Of a stretch of 64,000 nt of DNA, positions 57,903 to 64,000 are shown piece after piece. The notes beneath the pieces were generated by a model. The model had not been told where the DNA came from, ran no database searches, and saw nothing but the letters and a program-made list of their open reading frames with translations. How positions within the stretch are numbered: position 1 is the first letter of the stretch; every line of letters begins with the position of its first letter. Source of the DNA: Akebia trifoliata (taxonomy: Eukaryota > Streptophyta > Magnoliopsida > Ranunculales > Lardizabalaceae); contig CM030706.1 of the NCBI GenBank assembly GCA_017979445.1, forward strand, positions 12,696,967 to 12,760,966, given 5' to 3'. The position numbers and the translations under genes were made by a program.

Positions 57903-59083
57903 TGATGCAGGACTATGGAACTAACTAAAATGATGGTTCTGAGATTATGAAGAAATTACCAATGACAATGAATATATAAACTATCGGATTCTATCATAGA
58001 AAATGAGAAAATTCTTATAAATAGCTAGCAAATAATTCTAGACAATGTTTTAAGTTCCGCCAATTTGAATCTAAAATATTAAATTGAGGGATCTTATGAA
58101 AGATGGAACTTCCAACTAGCCTAAAGTATTAATCTAACAATATCCGAGAAGATATAGAAAATTAGGGTTCCTAATGTTAGATTGAGGGTTGGAAGAAGGT
58201 TAGATTAATAAAAATAAGGTATTAGGATGGTCTAAACTTGCTGTAAATTATTGGACAGCAAGTGAGGATGATTTTTGGATTGATTTTGGTCGATTCGGTT
58301 AAGGTTTTGGGACTGGTTTTTGTTGAGCAGCAATATTGTAGTTTTGGTAGAGGATTTGGTAGGTTCTATTATGTGTAGGATCTCTAAAAGATGTTGGTAA
58401 AGACTTACCTAGGGTTTATAAATAGAAAATTATGAAAAAATGATGAAAAAAAAGAAGTAAATGAGACTATACCTACAAACCAAGAAGAAAATGAAAGATA
58501 TTGATGATTCTTACTCATCAAGATGAATGCCCCAACATTCGAGATAGGAAAACTAGAAATTCTATAGATTGTATAAAAAAAAAGCTCTACATAAAGATGT
58601 GCTTAAATAGTAAAACAAAACCTTAAAGAGAAAAAAACCAAAGCTACCCTTAAGTTAAAGATAAATTACAAAAATTTCTAATTTTTGTAACTCTCTCCTA
58701 AAATTTCAACCCTTATAAACTTAATAAAAAGACATACTTAACCAAGCATCTATTCTTAGACCATGGGCCTATAAAATATGAAAATAAGTCCCAAAACATA
58801 AAAAAAAAAAGTTCAAAATAAAACCAAAAAAAAAAAAAAAAAAAATTTAAATAAATTCTAAGGATTCTAACACTATTGTCACATGTTGGTTATTCTAATT
58901 CAAGCAGCAAGTCTTTCTTGATCCAAATGCAGCTTACATACAATCTACAATGTGGAGTCTTCAAAAGATCTTGCACACGGGATCTTCAAGTCCTCTCTGT
59001 GGCTATCACCAATTCACAAGGAAGCTTGTGATTTTCTCTTCCTATGATAATATTTAGAAGGTGATGATCTGATGTCCCCATCA
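57903..59083 (-). repeat. 3' LTR of gypsy element 2
   Basis: 1181 bp, about 245 bp shorter than its partner because the AT-rich block at about 63085-63360 has no counterpart here. Confidence 0.9.
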
Positions 59084-59286
59084 ACTCCCCCTGATTGGGA
59101 AAAGTTCGTTTTTGACGAAATAAAACTATGGTATCGCTCCAAGAGATCTGGGTCAATCTTTTGTAACCTTGTCTCTATAAACCAAGAGCAATCTGAATCT
59201 GGCAACTTCTTCTACTTAACAAGAACTTTCTAATATCTTTCATGTTGGGTTGAAACCACTTGATCTCAGATATCCTTTATTTCTTC

Positions 59287-60980
59287 TTACTTTTGAGGTA
59301 TACTAGGTGTAGGAGGCAATGGTATGGGAATTGGTGATGGAAAATGCCATGGGTCATGGGTTGGGTAAAAAATAGAAGTGGAATGGTTAGCATGATGATC
59401 ATGAGATGAATTATTGGGTGGTAGTGTTGATCCTTGAAAAGGCGCAAGATCTTCCACATTAAATGTTGAACTACTTCCCATGTTAGATGGAAGCTCTATC
59501 ACATATGCATTAGTAACCATTCTTTTCAATATTTTAAATAGTCCAACATTGTGAGCTTGCAACTTCTTTACAACTCTCTGTGAGAATTGCTCAGGTCTAA
59601 TACGAATCATCAAATAGTCACCTACTAGAATTTCCTTAAACTTGCGGTGTGAATCAGTATGCATTTTATAATTTTCATTTTTTCAAGGTAATTCTTTTCC
59701 TAATCTTAGAATGCAATTCATGAATATGTTGTGCAAATGATTGTGCCGACTTGGATGGCCTGTGTGAAATTGCCATAGGGATGAAATCAATAGGTGTCCT
59801 ACGCTTGTAACCATGAACTACTTCAAATGGATTCATGCCTGTGGTCTTATTGACAGAACTATTATATGCAAACTCAGCTATGGAAAATATGGAATCCCAT
59901 TATTTAATATGATCACCTACAAGACATTGCAATAAATTTCCTAGACTCCTATTGATCACTTCAATTTGACCATTTTTTTGTGGGTGGTATGTTGAAGAAA
60001 ATTGCAGTCTAGTACCCACCCATTATATGCCACAACGTTTTTCAAAAGTAACTCATGAATTTAACATTCCTATCAGATACTATAGTTTTTGGTAATCCAT
60101 GCAAACGAACAACCTCTTCAAAAAATATTTTGGCAACATTAGAAGCGTCAGAGGTCTAAGAACGAAATGAGCCATTTTAGAAAAACAGTTTACTCCTTTA
60201 AAGATGGAATCATGCTTCTTGATAGTCTTGGGAAGCCTAAGCACGAAGTCCATGCTAATATGTTTCCAAGGGGAGTGTGGCACTGGCAAAAGGGTATACA
60301 ACCTAGTATTCTCCTTTCTCTGTTTTGCCAGTTGACAACTACCCAACAATTTTGGCTACATCTCGTTTGAGACTTGGCCAATGAAATCTATCATCAGTAA
60401 AGACAATAGTCTTGTCTAGCCCAAAATGTCCAGCCGCTCCATCAGCATGGAGTTCCCAAACGAGGAAGTCTAGCAATGAGGTACGGGGAATGCAAAGTTT
60501 AGTGTTGTTAACCAGGTAGCCATCCTGTAAGACAAACCCATTGTTATTGCTCGCTAGATCACTCATAAGTGAACTGTATAGTTCTCCAAAATTTGGGCAC
60601 ATGGGATATTCATCTTTTAATCGCTCAAACTTGGTTACTTCGACACTCATAGAGTGTACTAATGCAATTCTAAGACTTGATGCATCCGTTAGCTTATTCT
60701 CTACTCCCGCTTTATGTTTTAACACAAAAGTGTACTCTTGTAGAAATTCAACCCACTTTGCATGTCTTGGGTTTAATTTCTTTGGGTAACTAAGGTACCT
60801 AAGGGCTTCATGATTTGAGAATAACACGAATTATCGCGGTAGTAGATAATGTCGCCAATATTGTAACATAAAATTCCTTTTCATGAGTAGAATATTTTTT
60901 TTCTTGCCTCATTCAGTTTCGCGCCATCAGTTCCTTGTGGGCAAATTGTTGCTTCTTGATCGCCTAGCCTCAATTTGAGG
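59287..60980 (-). pseudogene. Gypsy element 2 RNase H and integrase
   Basis: From about 60980 downward: an RNase H end (KLNEAR, then FSNHEALRYLSYPKKLNPR and KWVEFLQEYTFVLKHKAG); the H2C2 integrase zinc region with ELHADGAAGHFGLDKT; the core with PWKHISMDFVLRLPKT and FSKMAHF (60270-60150); YHPQKNGQIEVINRSLGNLL near 59980, holding the third catalytic residue Glu; and FAYNSSVNKTTGMNPFEVVHG. The C-terminal frame 59664-59287 has GDYLMIRIRPEQF, VKKLQAHNVGLFKIL and STFNVEDLAPFQG. The pieces are in different frames, so it is inactive. Confidence 0.87.
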
Positions 60981-60985
60981 GGTGA

Positions 60986-61302
60986 TGTCAATAAGATACA
61001 CTATATATATTTAGCCATAATTATTCTCTCTAGTTATAGCATGATTTTGTATCATAGTTGTGGATATTTGTCAGTCAAATGCAGGATTTATATTTAGTCG
61101 TAATTAGTCTCTCTAGCTATAGCATGATTTTGTATTATAGCTGTAGATATCTTGTAATTAATAGGAAGATTATAGTTTCCTTATTTAGTCTCTCCTTAAT
61201 TGTTGTAATTGCTGACATTCAACCTGGTAATCAGCTTGATACTTTCTATATAATATGAGGAACCCTCACAAGGAAAAGTATTCAGTGCAATTGACACTCA
61301 CA
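60986..61302 (+). repeat. LTR-like segment between gag and RNase H of gypsy element 2
   Basis: Preceded by TTTGAGGGGTGA, like a polypurine tract, it begins TGTCAATAAGATACAC and ends near GACACTCACA. Inside are two ~62-bp units with TAGTTATAGCATGATTTTGT (near 61032 and 61113). No target duplication is seen. It sits exactly where protease and RT should be, which suggests a recombination product rather than a simple insertion. Confidence 0.45.
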
Positions 61303-61304
61303 TC

Positions 61305-62045
61305 ATGGGGTATGAGCTCTGGACGTAAGCCCATCCTAAATCTAGAGAGGGTTATGCGGGGATTTTCATTGACATCACATAGTATCATGTACTCTTCAAA
61401 TTTCGCGACATATTCATTGGTAGTCATAGATCCCTAGTGAAGGGTTTGCCATTGGTCTAGAAATCTCTCTTGATAGGATGGGGGATGACATTTCTCCTTG
61501 AGCTTATTTTTCATCTTAGCCCAATTGACAATGGGATACTCATAAACTCTCTCAATCATGCGTTCAACATTAGTCCAATAGATTTGGTTTGGCCCACTAA
61601 TTTCATCTTGACAAACCTCACTCTACGACCTTCAGACATCTCATGTCACTAAAAAAAAGTTGTCTATGTTTGGTAACCAGTCAAGAAAGGCCTTTGGGTC
61701 AAGTTGTTTATCAAAGTTTGGGACCTCAATCTTGACGTTACGCATAACTCTATCATCAGGATCATAATCCCAAAACCTTAACACGCCGTGGTAGAGGTAA
61801 TCTACTTTTTCCTTCGCCTCGACCTACTAAACCTCCACCTTGACCTCCAATATTTCCCTCAGTGTCATCTAAGGCATCAGGGTTCTTCTGTAAGGCAAAT
61901 TCCTAAGTGGTCAAGCAACCATTGATCTCGGTGGTATTTTGAGCCACACGGTCTAAAAGGGCTGCTATTGCTCGAGTAAGCTCATCGAGCTCCATCTTAG
62001 GGTGGTCAACCTAAACACTACGAGTGGACATATATGCAACCTAAG
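61305..62045 (-). pseudogene. Gypsy element 2 gag
   Basis: Begins near 62030 with MSTRSV, soon followed by DHPKMELDELTRAIAALLDR. The capsid part, about 61560-61310, reads WAKMKNKLKEKCHPPSYQER, then FLDQWQTL and TTNEYVAKFEEYMI, LSRFRMGLRPELIP, the usual plant gypsy capsid order. Several stops and frame changes. Confidence 0.8.
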
Positions 62046-62137
62046 ACTCAATGTTGGCCTAAAACTTATGCACAAAATAATTTATATGAAGCCTATACTA
62101 AATGTGTGATGATAAAACCCTAAGCTAAACCTATGAT

Positions 62138-62148
62138 CTCTAATACCA
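62138..62148 (-). other. Primer-binding site of gypsy element 2
   Basis: TGGTATTAGAG on the minus strand, close to the TGGTATCAGAG complementary to initiator tRNA-Met, a few bases from the 5' LTR end. Confidence 0.7.
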
Positions 62149-62152
62149 AATA

Positions 62153-63578
62153 TGATGCAAGACTATGGAACTAACTAAAATGATGGTTAAGAGATTATGA
62201 AAAAATTACCTAAGACAATGAATGTTATAAATTACCAGATTCTTCCACGGAAAATAAGAATAGTCTAATAAATAACTAACTAATAATTCTAGACTATCTT
62301 TTAAGTCTTGCCGGCCTGAATCTAAAATATTAAATTGAGGGATCTTATGAAGGTAGAATTCCCAACTATCCTAGGGTATTAATCTAACAATATTTGAGAA
62401 GATATAAAAATTTAGGGTTCCTAACGTTATAACTAGGGTTGGAATATGGTTAGATTAATAAAAATAAGATTTTATAATGGTCTAAGCTTGCTGTAAATTA
62501 TTGAATAGCAAGGAGGGATGATTTTTGGATTGATTTGGTTAGGGTTTTGGGACTGATTTGTGCTAGGTAGCAACATAGTAGTTTGGGAGAGGATTTGGTA
62601 GTTCTATTATGTGTAGGATCTCTAAAAGATGTCGGTAAAAACTTACCTAGGGTTTAGAAACAGAAAAATCACAAAAAACTATGAAAAAAGGATGAAGAAA
62701 AAGAAGAAAGTTAGACTATACCTGCAAACCAAGCAGAAAATGGAATATATTGATGATGAATGCCCCAACATTTAAGATCGGAAAACCAAAAATTTTATAA
62801 ATTGTATTAAAAAAAACTCCATAAAATAACATAAAGATATAATTAAATAGTAAAATAAAATGTTAAAGAGAAAAAGACGTAAGTTACCTTTTAGTGGAAG
62901 ATAAATTACAAAAATTCTCTAATTTTCGTAACTTTCTCTCTCCTAAAATTTCAATCCTTATAAACTTGATAAAAAGACATACCTAAGTTACTAAACTACC
63001 CCCATGCATCTATACTAAGAGCATGGGCCAATAAAACATAAAAAGGTCAAAAATAGAAAATTAAATAAATCCTAAGAATTCTAACTCTTTTTAGTAATTT
63101 ATTTTATACTATCTTTTTAATGGAAATCTATAAGAATATCTCTATATTTTTCCTTGTTTTTATTCAAATTAGTCAATTATTTATATTCAAGAAACGAAAA
63201 AAAATAGAATTATATTATTAATATTAAATAAAAAAAAAAAATTCTATTATTTTTATTTTAATAGTCTCTTTTTAAAAAATGAAATAAATTACTTCCTTTT
63301 TCTAACTTTGAATTTTCTTGATTTCCATCAAGATAAGAATTTTCAGAAACTGGGCTATTTTTATAGCCCTGTCATTTGTTGATCATTCTAATTCAACTAA
63401 AACAAGTCTTCCTCGATCCAAATGCAGTCCACATGCACTCTCCAATGTGGAGTTTTCAAAAGATCTTGCACATGGGGCCTTCAAGTTCTCTCCGTGGCTA
63501 TCACCAATCTACAAGGAAGCTTGTGATTTCCTCCTCGTATGGTAATATTTAGAGAGTGATGATCTAATGTCCCCATCA
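62153..63578 (-). repeat. 5' LTR of gypsy element 2
   Basis: 1426 bp, TG...CA on the plus strand. It contains an AT-rich block (about 63085-63360) that is absent from the partner LTR. Confidence 0.9.
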
Positions 63579-63583
63579 AGAAT

Positions 63584-64000
63584 ACCTTGAGATTTCTTTG
63601 GTTCTTGATTTGCTGCATCCTAGTCCCACGTCTTTTGTCTCCTTTGATTGGAGTTTTCCAACACTTGAATCATAATAGGTTTTTGACTTCAATTCCGATT
63701 GAAACATTGATTTGTTATCGATGATTTGTATCGCCGGAAAGATCCATCTAGGGTAGTAGAAACAATGCTATTTCAAACGCTAGTCCTTGCCACTCCAAGA
63801 TCCATGAATTTTCTTGTGCATTCTGTTGTCCATCAATCCCCCAAGTTTATCTTTTATGTCCCCACAGATGATAGGGAGTCCCATCAATTAAATCTAGCAT
63901 TGTCCTAAAACCTGCTATGTGGTCTATTAACGAGAGCAAATCAAGGATAGAAATTGACTGACATAACTGATATCCTTGGGGATTTTGACTTTCATAGCTC
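63584..64000. other. Intron 6 sequence beyond gypsy element 2, unassigned
   Basis: Continuation of the sequence that was interrupted at 57902. I saw no exon of the GET3-like gene. Short frames on both strands have no recognised motif; it may be upstream LINE sequence or intron. Confidence 0.4.

Larger units (their letters stand above)
57903..63578 (-). mobile_element. Complete Ty3/gypsy element 2, minus strand
   Basis: LTRs 57903-59083 and 62153-63578 in direct orientation, plus-strand limits TGATGCA and CCCCATCA. Perfect 5-bp target duplication AGAAT at 57898-57902 and 63579-63583. The primer site TGGTATTAGAG (one change from the tRNA-Met type) is at 62148-62138. On the minus strand gag (about 62045-61305) comes first, then RNase H and integrase (about 60980-59287). 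Protease and most of RT are absent; an LTR-like piece sits at that junction. It lies in intron 6 of the GET3-like gene. Confidence 0.92.

Overview
The window is plant nuclear DNA, AT-rich and almost entirely transposable elements. It contains one recognisable host gene. Plant origin is shown by GT-AG introns, a plastid-type N-terminus on that gene, Ogre/Tat-like and chromodomain-less Ty3/gypsy elements, Ty1/copia elements, L1-type LINEs and hAT and PIF/Harbinger MITEs. The gene family and element mix point to an angiosperm; I cannot name the species.

Layout. 1-132: start of a long LTR on the minus strand. 713-11563: a complete Ty3/gypsy LTR retrotransposon on the minus strand (LTRs 713-2461 and 9813-11563), with decayed pol, a 34-bp tandem array, a ~193-bp tandem array and other simple repeats. 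14640-24280: the 5' part of an Ogre-like minus-strand element (LTR, ORF1-like remnant, gag remnant), with a 3.17-kb solo LTR inserted in its LTR (20794-23965, perfect GGTCA duplication). 25765-27952: another Ogre-like LTR, plus strand. 29116-32067: small DNA transposons (hAT, PIF/Harbinger and a double-hairpin MITE).

Host gene. 32363-55246 holds six exons (421 codons) of a plastid-type GET3-like P-loop ATPase of the At1g26090/GET3d kind. Intron 1 is 21.2 kb and carries a second, inverted PIF copy, a TRIM-like miniature retrotransposon split by a 5-kb copia element, a second complete copia element, a 5'-truncated LINE and a 5'-truncated third copia element. Exons 2-6 are packed into 1.4 kb. 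Intron 6 starts at 55247 and runs off the window; it contains a minus-strand LINE and a complete 5.7-kb Ty3/gypsy element (57903-63578, TSD AGAAT). The last exon, expected to complete the C-terminal alpha-crystallin-like domain, was not found here.

The elements do not form a pathway. What matters is nesting order and effect on the host gene: insertions enlarge intron 1 and intron 6, and a 1.1-kb inverted pair of PIF elements brackets exon 1. I found no tRNA, rRNA, CRISPR array or biosynthetic cluster. Coordinates of exons and of elements with target-site duplications were counted directly; domain limits inside decayed elements are approximate.
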